DNA of 64,000 nucleotides from NCBI RefSeq assembly GCF_001692325.1, contig NZ_LXKN01000021.1, forward strand, positions 20,391 to 84,390, written 5' to 3'. The stretch's first letter is position 1. Every line of letters starts with the position of its first letter. Shown piece after piece: positions 48,988-57,437 of this stretch. The position numbers and the translations under genes were made by a program. Source of the stretch: Rhizobium sp. AC27/96 (GTDB taxonomy: Bacteria > Pseudomonadota > Alphaproteobacteria > Rhizobiales > Rhizobiaceae). Under the pieces are notes generated by a model. That model did not search any database, was not told where the DNA came from, and worked only from the letters and a program-made list of their open reading frames with translations.

Positions 48988-50778
48988 ATGGCTGGTTGGG
49001 GAGCCGCCGCAGATGCGAATGAAACAAAAGACATAAGATCAGCAGCAATGCCGGTGACCTTTGCGGGTACGGTCGGGCTATTCATGCCCGCCGCCACGCC
49101 ACAGACAGCAACCGCCGTCCTGTTCCTCAGCCCCTGGGGCTTCGAGGAAATGTGTGTCCGCAAATTCTGGCGGATCCTGGCGGAAGATCTCGCCGACATC
49201 GGCATTGCCAGCCTGCGTTTCGACTATGCCGGCACCGGCGATGCACTGGATGCCGCCGCTGAGGGCGAAGGACTATCCCTCTGGCAGGAGACGGCGCTCG
49301 CCGCCGCTGCCAGACTGAAGTCGCTCTCCGGCTGCGAACGGTTGATCCTCATCACCCAGGGCCTCGGCGGCACCATTGCCGCAACATTGGCCGAACGGCT
49401 TCCAGACATCGACGGCATCGCCTTTCTCGCACCTGTCATTTCTGGCCGCGCCTATCTGCGTGAGCTGACGATGTGGGCGAAGATGATCGACGAAGGCATG
49501 GGCCTGGAAGAAGCGCAACGTCAGACGGAAGGTGTTACCGTCGCCAGTCTGCGCATGCCGGACACGGTTGCCGACGCCGTCAAAAAGCTCAATCTGACCG
49601 CCCTTACGCGGCTTGACACGCCGAATTGCCTCGTGCTCACACGGCCCGGCCGCCCGGCAGATACGGACTTCTGCCGCCATCTCGAAACATTGGCCCCGCA
49701 TGTCGAGTGCGGGACATATGAGGGCTATGACGAACTGGTGTCCAACCCGACGGTCGCTATCATGCCGACAGTCACGGGCAAAAGGATCGTGGAATGGGCT
49801 GGGTCGATTGCCGCCCAGTCGAACAAAGCCGCATCAATCAACTCCGAGACGCCGATTGCGGAGCCTCTCGTCGGCGACGGGTTTCGCGAGACGCCGGTAC
49901 GCTTCGGCAAAGGCGAGCGCATCTTCGGCATTCTCTGCGAACCGGAAGGCGAACGGACCGGAGCAACCGCGCTGCTGTTGACAACGGCCTATGATCGGCA
50001 TGCGGGTTGGGGGCGAATGTCGGTCAGTATGGCGCGCTCTCTTGCCCGCGACGGCATTGCCTCCTTGCGTTTTGACAACGCCAATGTCGGCGACAGCCCG
50101 CCGCTTCCCGGCGCGCCGGAACAGGTGCTCTATTCCCGCGAACAGCACCTCGATGTCGCAGAAGCCCTCGACCTGCTGGAGGCGCGCGAGCTGCTGCCGG
50201 CCTTCATCGTCGGCCGCTGCTCAGGCGGCTACCTCGCCTTCCAGGCGGCCCAGCGCGACGTCAGATGCCAGGGGCTCATCACCGTCAACCCCTACAGCTT
50301 CGCATGGGATGAAAGCCGTTCGGTCGACGAAGCCCTGCGTTATGCGCCGCGATCGCTTGAAACCTACGGGCGGAAATTCCTGCAGCTGGAAACGTTAAAA
50401 CGGCTCTTTGGTGGTCAGATCGACGCGAAGAGCGCCTTGCGTAACCTCGCAACCGTATTGGGCCGCCGCGCGATACGTTCGACCCGCCGATTGCTCGGCG
50501 TCTTTCCCTTCCTCGCTGGCGTACAAGGGCCGGTCATCAGCGGCTTCCGCGCGCTCGCCAAGCGTGGGGTCGACATGTCATTGATCTACAGCGCTCGCGA
50601 TATCGGCCTCGATCATCTCCACGAGCAGTTCGGCGAGGATGGCAGCGGCCTGAAACATTTTCCGGACATCCGCCTCACCATCATTCCCGAGGCCGACCAT
50701 AATCTGACGCCGCCCTATGCACGCAAGGTCTATTTGCGCGAGGTGCGGGAAATGGGATTGAGGCTCGGCAAGGCATGA
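48988..50778 (+). CDS. Tandem alpha/beta-hydrolase protein, first domain without nucleophile, second with Cys
   Basis: 596 aa with two alpha/beta-hydrolase domains (about 30-275 and 300-590). Each has a strand-turn LRFDYAGTGD or LRFDNANVGD. In the first the elbow reads TQGLGG, with Gly125 where the nucleophile belongs, so it looks inactive. In the second it is GRCSGG with Cys411, plus ADHNLTP near the end for the His. Such hydrolases occur near exopolysaccharide/exosortase loci. GAGGAG lies 7 nt before the ATG. Coupled to the flippase gene. Confidence 0.82.
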   Translation: MAGWGAAADANETKDIRSAAMPVTFAGTVGLFMPAATPQTATAVLFLSPWGFEEMCVRKFWRILAEDLADIGIASLRFDYAGTGDALDAAAEGEGLSLWQETALAAAARLKSLSGCERLILITQGLGGTIAATLAERLPDIDGIAFLAPVISGRAYLRELTMWAKMIDEGMGLEEAQRQTEGVTVASLRMPDTVADAVKKLNLTALTRLDTPNCLVLTRPGRPADTDFCRHLETLAPHVECGTYEGYDELVSNPTVAIMPTVTGKRIVEWAGSIAAQSNKAASINSETPIAEPLVGDGFRETPVRFGKGERIFGILCEPEGERTGATALLLTTAYDRHAGWGRMSVSMARSLARDGIASLRFDNANVGDSPPLPGAPEQVLYSREQHLDVAEALDLLEARELLPAFIVGRCSGGYLAFQAAQRDVRCQGLITVNPYSFAWDESRSVDEALRYAPRSLETYGRKFLQLETLKRLFGGQIDAKSALRNLATVLGRRAIRSTRRLLGVFPFLAGVQGPVISGFRALAKRGVDMSLIYSARDIGLDHLHEQFGEDGSGLKHFPDIRLTIIPEADHNLTPPYARKVYLREVREMGLRLGKA

Positions 50779-50841
50779 ATCCCAGCACCGGTAATCGTGG
50801 GAAATACTCGCCATATCCGGCACTTGCTGTATAGTTGCGCC

Positions 50842-51510
50842 ATGAGGATCCTGATCGTCGAAGACAATCGCGAACTGGCCTCCTGGCTCGGCAAGGCGCT
50901 GCGCCAGGCGCAATATGTCGTCGACATCGCCTATGACGGCGAAGACGCCGAACATATGCTGAAGGTCGCGGCCTATGCCCTGGTCATCCTGGATCTGTCG
51001 CTGCCAAAAATGGACGGATTGACCGTGTTGAAGCGCCTGCGGCAGAGCGGCAACAAGGTGCCTGTCATCATCCTCACCGCCAATGCCAGCCTCGATGGCC
51101 GCATCGCCGGCCTCGACAGCGGCGCCGACGATTATCTCGCCAAGCCTTTCGAGATTGCCGAACTCGAAGCGCGTATCCGCGCCGCCATGCGCCGCGGCCA
51201 TGATCATGCCGCGCCGGAGATCGCCATCGGCGACCTGCTGTTTGATGGCGGAACCCGGCAATTCTATCTGGCCGGCGAAGCCCTGGCCTTGACGCCGCGC
51301 GAACATTCCGTGCTCGAACACCTCATCATGAAGGCGGGGACGACCGTGACCAAGACGACGCTTTCCGAAAGCGTTTTCGGCTTCGACGATCTCGCCGATA
51401 CCAGCGCCATCGAAATCTACGTCCATCGCGTCCGCAAGAAACTCGAAGGCAGCACCGTGCAGATCGCGACGCTGCGGGGCCTCGGCTATCTCCTCCGCCA
51501 TGCACAATGA
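50842..51510 (+). CDS. OmpR-family response regulator (TctD/QseB-like)
   Basis: 222 aa. Receiver with Glu7-Asp8, Asp51 (VILDLSLPKMDG), Thr in ILTANA and Lys in LAKPF; winged helix at the C-terminus (LTPREHSVLEHLIMKAG, IYVHRVRKKLE). Its stop overlaps the kinase start by 11 nt. It starts 63 nt after the hydrolase gene of the glycan locus, so it may regulate that locus. Confidence 0.92.
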   Translation: MRILIVEDNRELASWLGKALRQAQYVVDIAYDGEDAEHMLKVAAYALVILDLSLPKMDGLTVLKRLRQSGNKVPVIILTANASLDGRIAGLDSGADDYLAKPFEIAELEARIRAAMRRGHDHAAPEIAIGDLLFDGGTRQFYLAGEALALTPREHSVLEHLIMKAGTTVTKTTLSESVFGFDDLADTSAIEIYVHRVRKKLEGSTVQIATLRGLGYLLRHAQ

Positions 51511-52915
51511 TGCCGCTCCCGCACCAAAAGGGCTGTTTGGCCGCGCGATCGGCGCCCTGACCAACAGCCTTCGGGCGCAATTGCTTGCCTGGGTCGTGCT
51601 GACGCTGATCGGGGCGATCTGCATCAATCTCTATCTGAGCTTCCGATCCGCCGACGCCACCGCCGATCTCGTCACCGATCGCACCCTGCTCGCCTCGGCT
51701 CGCGTCATCGCCGAGGCTACCCATGTCGACAGCAGCGGCACCGTGCAGATCGATATCCCTCCGGCGGCGCTTGAGATGTTCGATACGGGCTATGGCGACC
51801 GCGTCTTCTACCAGGTGGTCACCGCATGGGGGAGCCTCATTGCCGGCTATCCCGATCTGCCGCACCCGAAGCGGGAGCAGGTCGGCGAGGACACCATCTT
51901 TCGCACCGACGGCATGCGCGTGATCATGCTGAACCATCCGGTGGTCGGCCTTGATCAGGACGGCACGGTGTCCGTCGTCGTTGCCGTCACCCACAACAGC
52001 CAGCATGCCATGCGCCGAGAGCTGTGGCTGTCGGATTTCTCCAAGCAGCTCGTTCTCGTCCTGCTCGCCGGCCTCGTCACCATCATCGGCCTGCAGCGCG
52101 GCCTTGCCCCGGTGCTAAGGCTGCGCGATGCCGTGCGCGAACGCGGCCGCCAGCGCCTGGACCCGCTGAACCCCAACATGGTTCAGAACGAGTTGAGGCC
52201 GCTCGTCCATGCCCTCAACGATCACATGGAGCGCGTGCAGAACCAGATGGCCGCACAACGCCGCTTCGTCTCGAACGCCGCCCATCAGCTGCGCACCCCG
52301 CTTGCCCTCATCTCAACGCAGGCAAGCGTCGCGGCGCGCGAGACCGACAATGGCCGGCGTGACGAGGCTCTGTCTGCTTTGCGCTCAAGCACCTGGCAGG
52401 TCACCCGGCTCGCAAGCCAGCTCCTCACGCTTTCGCGCGCCGAACCCGGCAGCCGCCGGCCACGAAACGATACGATCGACCTTGCTGATACCGCCAGACA
52501 GGTTTTGGAAAATCTCGCCGAAGAGGCCTTGCGGCGCAATATCGACCTCGGGTTGGAAGCCGACGATACGTCCGTGCGCATCGGGGGCGATGGCACCATG
52601 CTGCGCGAAATGCTGGTCAACCTCGTCGACAATGCCCTGCGCTATACGCAGCCGGGCGGCCGCGTGACGGTCGGCGTCGGGCGAAAGGGCGATACCGCGC
52701 TGCTATGGGTGGAGGATAATGGTCCCGGCATCCCCGAGGCCGAGCGCCCGCAAGTGTTCGAGCGCTTCTATCGCATCATCGGCACAGAGCCCGAAGGCAG
52801 CGGCCTCGGGCTCGCCATCGTCCGAGAAGTCGTCGACGGCGCCGGCGGCTCCGTCACGCTCGGTGACGCCACCGGCGGCGGGCTGTTGGTGAGCGTGCGG
52901 CTGCCGGCGGTTTGA
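51500..52915 (+). CDS. Sensor histidine kinase (TctE-like)
   Basis: 471 aa. TM1 at about 26-48 and TM2 at about 183-200 frame a periplasmic domain. The H-box NAAHQLRTP carries His262; the HATPase boxes are NLVDNALRYTQ, VEDNGPGIP and GSGLGLAIV. It is the partner of the overlapping response regulator. The signal is unknown; TctE itself responds to tricarboxylates. Confidence 0.92.
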   Translation: MHNDAAPAPKGLFGRAIGALTNSLRAQLLAWVVLTLIGAICINLYLSFRSADATADLVTDRTLLASARVIAEATHVDSSGTVQIDIPPAALEMFDTGYGDRVFYQVVTAWGSLIAGYPDLPHPKREQVGEDTIFRTDGMRVIMLNHPVVGLDQDGTVSVVVAVTHNSQHAMRRELWLSDFSKQLVLVLLAGLVTIIGLQRGLAPVLRLRDAVRERGRQRLDPLNPNMVQNELRPLVHALNDHMERVQNQMAAQRRFVSNAAHQLRTPLALISTQASVAARETDNGRRDEALSALRSSTWQVTRLASQLLTLSRAEPGSRRPRNDTIDLADTARQVLENLAEEALRRNIDLGLEADDTSVRIGGDGTMLREMLVNLVDNALRYTQPGGRVTVGVGRKGDTALLWVEDNGPGIPEAERPQVFERFYRIIGTEPEGSGLGLAIVREVVDGAGGSVTLGDATGGGLLVSVRLPAV

Positions 52916-53003
52916 AAGGGCATACGACAAAGAGCAACGGCGAGATCAAGTCGGAGATTCGAATAGCGTTGCTTGGTTCTTGAGTGCGGCAATCACGGAA
53001 TAG

Positions 53004-53045
53004 TCCCCTCTCCCCGCCTGCGGGGAGAGGGTTAGGGTGAGGGGC
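53004..53045. repeat. GC-rich intergenic palindrome, pair 3 left
   Basis: TCCCCTCTCCCCGCCTGCGG then GGAGAGGGTTAGGGTGAGGGGC. Same element as 44963-45004, 41 of 42 positions similar in type. Together with the copy at 53131 and the ABC-operon terminator it fills the 335-nt gap 52916-53250. Confidence 0.75.
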
Positions 53046-53130
53046 TATTCGCGAAGTCCATAGAAGCACCTTGTCTGCGGCTCCTCTCATGCGAAACCAA
53101 TCATGACTCTCCCTCATGTCGATAGTCCGC

Positions 53131-53173
53131 GGCCCCTCACCCCAGCCCTCTCCCCGCCCGCGGGGAGAGGGGG
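53131..53173. repeat. GC-rich intergenic palindrome, pair 3 right
   Basis: GGCCCCTCACCCCAGCCCTC then TCCCCGCCCGCGGGGAGAGGGGG, in inverse orientation to the copy at 53004. Confidence 0.75.
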
Positions 53174-53189
53174 TTTGTCATGCCGGCAA

Positions 53190-53219
53190 AACAAAAAAGG
53201 CCGGGCAAGATGCCCGGCC
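53190..53219 (-). terminator. Rho-independent terminator of the ABC importer operon
   Basis: On the minus strand a perfect 9-bp stem (GGCCGGGCA/TGCCCGGCC with a 3-nt loop) is followed by TTTTTTGTTTT, 32 nt after the permease stop. Confidence 0.8.
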
Positions 53220-53250
53220 CGGCCTTGGGAGGCGCTGGAAATGTGGCGGT

Positions 53251-54132
53251 CTAGTGCGTGTCGAGGCTCTGCTGGGGGCGCCAGCGGGTGATGTGGTTCT
53301 CGATGAGCGTCATCACGTATTCGGCGCCGAGCGTCACCACCATCACCAGGATGATTGCAGCATAGAGGCCGGCCGCGTCATAGGTGCCCTTGGCGATCGA
53401 GATCAGGTAGCCGATACCGGCCAGCGAACCGACAAACTCGCCGACGATCGCGCCGATGATGGCGAACGAGAACGAGACGTGCAGGCTGGCGAAGATCCAG
53501 CTCATCGCCGACGGCAGGATGACGTTGCGGGTAACCTGCCAGTTCGAGGCGCCGAGAATGCGGGCATTGGCGATCATGTTGCGGTCGGCCTCGCGAACAC
53601 CCTGGAAGGCGTTGGCGAAGACGACGAAGAACACCATGATGAAGGCGAGCGCCACCTTGGAGGGCAGGCCGAGACCCATGATCATCACGAAGATCGGCGC
53701 GAGAACGACGCGCGGGATCGAATTGATCGCCTTGATGTAGATCGACAGAATATCGGAAGCGAGCCTGTTGCGGCCGAGCGCGACACCGACGAGAACACCG
53801 GCCACCGAGCCGATGATGAAGCCGATCAGCGCTTCTTCCATGGTGATGCCGAGATGGTACCAGAGCGAGCCGCTCTCGGTGCCTTCGGTGATCCATTCCC
53901 ACAGCCGCAGAGCGATGCCATAGGGGCTGGAATAGAAGAACGGGTCGATCCAGTGCAGATCCGAGGCAAGCTGCCAGAGAACGAAGATGACGGCGAGAAT
54001 GGCGACCTGCCAGAACAGCACGACGTATTTGCGGCGTGTCATCGCCTTCATAGCTGCCGCTTCGATTTCCGCATCCGAGGTACCGGCACGAAAGATCGGC
54101 GCATTGCCGGCTTCAAGGGCTGTGTTTGCCAT
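53251..54132 (-). CDS. ABC importer permease, NitT/TauT type
   Basis: 293 aa with six TM segments (BPD_transp_1). The EAA loop is GASNWQVTRNVILPSAMSWIFASLHVSFSFAIIGAIVGEF, typical of SsuC/TauC. The first 40 residues are polar. The start at 54132 has AGGGAGG 8 nt upstream, and the gene overlaps nothing but follows the ATPase by 13 nt. Substrate as for the operon: an anion, sulfonate or pyrimidine-type compound. Confidence 0.92.
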   Translation of the reverse strand: MANTALEAGNAPIFRAGTSDAEIEAAAMKAMTRRKYVVLFWQVAILAVIFVLWQLASDLHWIDPFFYSSPYGIALRLWEWITEGTESGSLWYHLGITMEEALIGFIIGSVAGVLVGVALGRNRLASDILSIYIKAINSIPRVVLAPIFVMIMGLGLPSKVALAFIMVFFVVFANAFQGVREADRNMIANARILGASNWQVTRNVILPSAMSWIFASLHVSFSFAIIGAIVGEFVGSLAGIGYLISIAKGTYDAAGLYAAIILVMVVTLGAEYVMTLIENHITRWRPQQSLDTH

Positions 54133-54145
54133 GATCAATCCTCCC

Positions 54146-54964
54146 TTATGCCGCTTCTGCGGCACGGCGATAGCTGGTTTCGACCTCTTCGCGAAGGTCG
54201 TCCCAGATCGTCTTGCAATAATCGATGAAGTTCTGCTCGTAGCGGATCTCGGAGACCACGCGCGGGCGCGGCAGGTCGATCGTGTAGACCGATTTCACCG
54301 TGGCCGGGCCGGCGGTGAGAACATAGACCTTGTCGGCGAGCGCCACGGCCTCTTCGAGATCGTGCGTGACGAATACGACGGAGGCCTGCCGTTCGGCCCA
54401 GAGCTTCAACAGCTCCTCATGCATGACCGTGCGGGTCTGCACGTCGAGCGCCGAGAAGGGCTCGTCCATCAGCAGGATTTCCGGCTCGTTGATGAAGGTC
54501 TGCGCCAGCGACACACGCTTGCGCATGCCGCCCGAGAGCTGATGCGGATAGTGATGCAGGAATTTCGTGAGGCCGACGCGGGCGAGCCAGTCCTTGGCAC
54601 TCTTCTCAGCCTCGGCCTTCGACTTGCCGCGAAACAGCGGGCCGGCCATGACGTTTTCGATGACGTTCTTCCAGGGAAAGAGCGCATCCGTCTGGAAGGC
54701 GAAACCGACACGCGGGTCGATGCCGTTGACCGGGCCACCCATCAGGCGGACTTCGCCGGCGCTCGGCTTGGCAAGGCCGGTGACGAGGTTGAGTGTCGTC
54801 GACTTGCCACAGCCCGTCGGTCCGACAACGGCGACGAACTCGCCGCGTTCGACGGTCATGTTGAAATCGCGCAGCGCCGTCAGCGACTTGCCGGTCGGCG
54901 AAACGAAACGGCGGCTGACATTGATGAGCTCGATCGCCGGTGTCCGGCGTCCATCCTGTTGCAT
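54146..54964 (-). CDS. ABC importer ATP-binding protein, NitT/TauT type
   Basis: 272 aa. Walker A GPTGCGKST, Q-loop FAFQTDALFPW, signature LSGGMRKR, Walker B ILLMDEPFSALD and H-loop VFVTHD are all intact. It powers the adjacent permease. It starts 109 nt after the binding-protein gene, with a stem-loop in the gap. Confidence 0.94.
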   Translation of the reverse strand: MQQDGRRTPAIELINVSRRFVSPTGKSLTALRDFNMTVERGEFVAVVGPTGCGKSTTLNLVTGLAKPSAGEVRLMGGPVNGIDPRVGFAFQTDALFPWKNVIENVMAGPLFRGKSKAEAEKSAKDWLARVGLTKFLHHYPHQLSGGMRKRVSLAQTFINEPEILLMDEPFSALDVQTRTVMHEELLKLWAERQASVVFVTHDLEEAVALADKVYVLTAGPATVKSVYTIDLPRPRVVSEIRYEQNFIDYCKTIWDDLREEVETSYRRAAEAA

Positions 54965-55034
54965 GGTGCTGATCCCTCACACGTGCCTTAGGGCGTGCAC
55001 GCAAAGCCCAATGAACTGCGAAGTCTGTTGAACT

Positions 55035-55062
55035 GCCGCTTCCAGCATTGGCCGGAAGCGGC
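55035..55062 (-). other. Intercistronic stem-loop between binding protein and ATPase genes
   Basis: Arms GCCGCTTCC and GGAAGCGGC pair over 9 bp around a 10-nt loop. Placed after the binding-protein gene, it could protect that mRNA part and raise the ratio of binding protein to the membrane subunits. Confidence 0.5.
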
Positions 55063-55073
55063 GCTAAGACTGC

Positions 55074-56090
55074 TTACTTGACGTTCTTGACGAATTCCGT
55101 CGTGTAGGTCTTCGACAGGTCGATCGTCTTGCCCTTGACGTTCTTGGAGAAGGCGGAGAGCACGGCGAGAACCGTCTTCGGACCATCTTCAGGCATCACG
55201 CCATCGGCCGTGAACATTTCCTTGCCGGCGTCGAGAGCCTTGATGTAGCCGTCCTTGTCGCCGACGTAGAAATCCTTCGGCATCTTGTCGGCAATCTCGG
55301 CGGCGGAGTGCGTGTGGATGAAGCGCATCGTCTTGACGAAGGCGTTTGCGAGCTTCTGCACCTCTTCCTTATGGGCGTCGACCCATGCGGCATCCATGTA
55401 GAGAGACGCGGCGGGATAGGTGCCGCCAAGAGCATCTTCCGTGCCCTTGAGCGTACGCAGATCGACGAGGACCTTGGCTTCGCCCGTCTTCAGGAGGCGC
55501 GAGATCGTCGGCTCGGTGGTCATGCCGGCCTGGATGGCATCCTGCTGCATGGCGGCGATGAAGGTCTGACCGGCGCCAACCGGAACCGGGGTCACGTCAG
55601 CCGGGGAAAGCCCAGCCTTGGACGCCATGTAGAGCGTCAGGAAGTTCGTGGACGAACCGAGGCCGGTTACGCCGACGCTCTTGCCCTTCATATCGGCGAA
55701 GGACTTGATTTCCGGGTGCTTGGTCGAAACCAGCTCGACTTCGCCAGGCGCCTGGCTGAACTGCACGACGGACTTGATGAACTTGCCCTTGGCCTGCAGG
55801 TCCACGCAATGATCATAGAAGCCGACGACGCCCTGAACGGCACCGGCCAGCAGCTGATTTTCGGCATCGACGCCGGCGGATTCGTTCAGAAGGTCGACCT
55901 CGAGGCCTTCATCCTTGAAGTAACCGAGGGATTCGGCAAGCTTGGCCGGCAGATAGATCTGCTTTTCGTAGCCGCCCACCATGATGGAGATCTTGTCGGC
56001 GGCATTGGCTGCCGTGGCTGCAAAGGAAGCAGCTGAGATGACGAGGGAAAGGGCTACGGTGTGAAAAAGCGCGCGCGATGAACGCATCAA
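55074..56090 (-). CDS. ABC importer substrate-binding protein, NMT1/THI5-like
   Basis: 338 aa with a signal peptide (LSLVISAASFAATAANA) and a type-2 periplasmic-binding fold (KISIMVGGYEKQIYLPAKLAESLGYFKDEGLEV, VGFYDHCVDLQAKG, SVGVTGLGSSTNFLTLYMA). The NMT1 family binds thiamine precursors, sulfonates, nitrate or similar. It is the first gene of the importer operon. No TPP riboswitch-like sequence was seen upstream, so thiamine-precursor uptake is not specifically supported. Confidence 0.9.
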   Translation of the reverse strand: MMRSSRALFHTVALSLVISAASFAATAANAADKISIMVGGYEKQIYLPAKLAESLGYFKDEGLEVDLLNESAGVDAENQLLAGAVQGVVGFYDHCVDLQAKGKFIKSVVQFSQAPGEVELVSTKHPEIKSFADMKGKSVGVTGLGSSTNFLTLYMASKAGLSPADVTPVPVGAGQTFIAAMQQDAIQAGMTTEPTISRLLKTGEAKVLVDLRTLKGTEDALGGTYPAASLYMDAAWVDAHKEEVQKLANAFVKTMRFIHTHSAAEIADKMPKDFYVGDKDGYIKALDAGKEMFTADGVMPEDGPKTVLAVLSAFSKNVKGKTIDLSKTYTTEFVKNVK

Positions 56091-56339
56091 TGTCTCCTCC
56101 TGTTTGAATGCTTGCGCCGTAAAGCGCCGCAGAAAATTGCGCTTCCTCCACGAAGCGTGGCGAACCTAGCGCGGGTAACCTTTCAGTAAGCTTTCAGTGC
56201 CCGATCGAATAAGGCGACATTGTGATTTTATTTCCTTGGCGCAAGATCAGGCCGTTTTGCAACGATAGGCGGCCTGCCCTTGGCATTTCCCGTATTGCGG
56301 CTAAACTGGACACCATGATTTTCGCCAGGGGGACGACCC

Positions 56340-56648
56340 ATGAGGACCGCAGCCGCAGCCTTGATTCTAGCAACGATCATGACCGCCGGGCCGGCATCGG
56401 CGATCTCCCGCTATGAGTCCCTGAGCAAGAGTTGCGCTGCGGTACAGCAGTTGATCGCGGGTGAACGTGCTGTGATCCTTCGCTATCCCGCGCAAAACGG
56501 CCGTCTCGTTCTTTATGATCGTTATGTCTCCGACACCCCGCAATGCGGCATATCCGGCTATGCCGCACGCGCCTATGTTCCGACGCGGGATAACCCGCTG
56601 TGCCCGGTCTACAATTGCAAACCGTCATCGGTGTTCAATCCTCATTGA
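56340..56648 (+). CDS. Small secreted protein with four cysteines
   Basis: 102 aa. A signal peptide (AAAALILATIMTAGPASAI) is followed by about 80 residues with four cysteines (SCAA, QCG, LCPVYNC), suggesting two disulfides in the periplasm. No family is recognised with certainty. The gene stands alone between the ABC operon and the PraR-like gene. Confidence 0.7.
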   Translation: MRTAAAALILATIMTAGPASAISRYESLSKSCAAVQQLIAGERAVILRYPAQNGRLVLYDRYVSDTPQCGISGYAARAYVPTRDNPLCPVYNCKPSSVFNPH

Positions 56649-56840
56649 CGCGAATCGGCTTTTCTGCCGTTTATGCTGATGGTGGGGTTACAAAACATTA
56701 CAGAAAAAAGACTTTTGGTTGAATTTTACTCATATTTCACACACATTGTGCGGGCAGACTGAGCACGTGTCACTTACCCTGGAGTGGCATAAGTGGGGTG
56801 GCATCCACTGGGGGCCCCCTATTGACAAGGAGATTGCGCA

Positions 56841-57299
56841 GTGAGTGCAAAAGTACCGAATCCGATTGATGCCTATGTCGGTTCACGCGTGCGCACGCGG
56901 CGGCTTATGCTCGGCATGAGCCAGGAACGGCTTGCCGAACAGATCGGCGTTACGTTTCAGCAGGTGCAGAAATACGAAAAGGGCACCAATCGCATCGGCG
57001 CCAGCCGATTGCAGGCAATAGCCAATGTTCTGGCTGTACCGGTTGCCTTTTTCTTCCAGCAGGACAATTCGCAGCCGCTGAACACAGACGGTTTGGGCGC
57101 GATCAACGGCCTCGAGGATCTGTCGGAATTCCTGACGTCCAAGGAAGGCTTGAGCCTCAACAAGGCGTTCATGAAGATCAACGACCCGAGCGTACGTCAG
57201 TCCGTACTGACCCTGATCAAGTCCCTGGCGAATGGCTCCGAGCCGCTCACGGGCCATGTGCCGCGTACGACGGATGCCTCGATAGGGCTTCGCAACTGA
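56841..57299 (+). CDS. XRE family regulator, PraR-like
   Basis: 152 aa. HTH at residues 10-70: VGSRVRTRRLMLGMSQERLAEQIGVTFQQVQKYEKGTNRIGASRLQ. The layout (short N-arm, HTH, helical tail with KAFMKINDPSVRQSVLTLIKSLA) resembles PraR of rhizobia, which controls biofilm and quorum-sensing genes; whether this is PraR or a paralogue is not decidable. The start is GTG 56841 with AAGGAG 8 nt upstream. A long AT-rich leader of about 190 nt precedes it. Confidence 0.85.
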   Translation: MSAKVPNPIDAYVGSRVRTRRLMLGMSQERLAEQIGVTFQQVQKYEKGTNRIGASRLQAIANVLAVPVAFFFQQDNSQPLNTDGLGAINGLEDLSEFLTSKEGLSLNKAFMKINDPSVRQSVLTLIKSLANGSEPLTGHVPRTTDASIGLRN

Positions 57300-57437
57300 C
57301 ATTTTGCCTGCTTTACCGAGCAGGATAGAGGCAATCACCGGCACCCACTGGCGATTGCTTCGATGCTCATGTGTCCGCCACCTGTCGCCATTGCCGTTGA
57401 TCGACAATCGACAGGTCCGGAACAGTAATGCCTGGGG

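Noticed and set aside
55074..56200. Thiamine (TPP) riboswitch before the NMT1-type binding protein
   Set aside because: No CTGAGA/ACYTGA core elements were found upstream.
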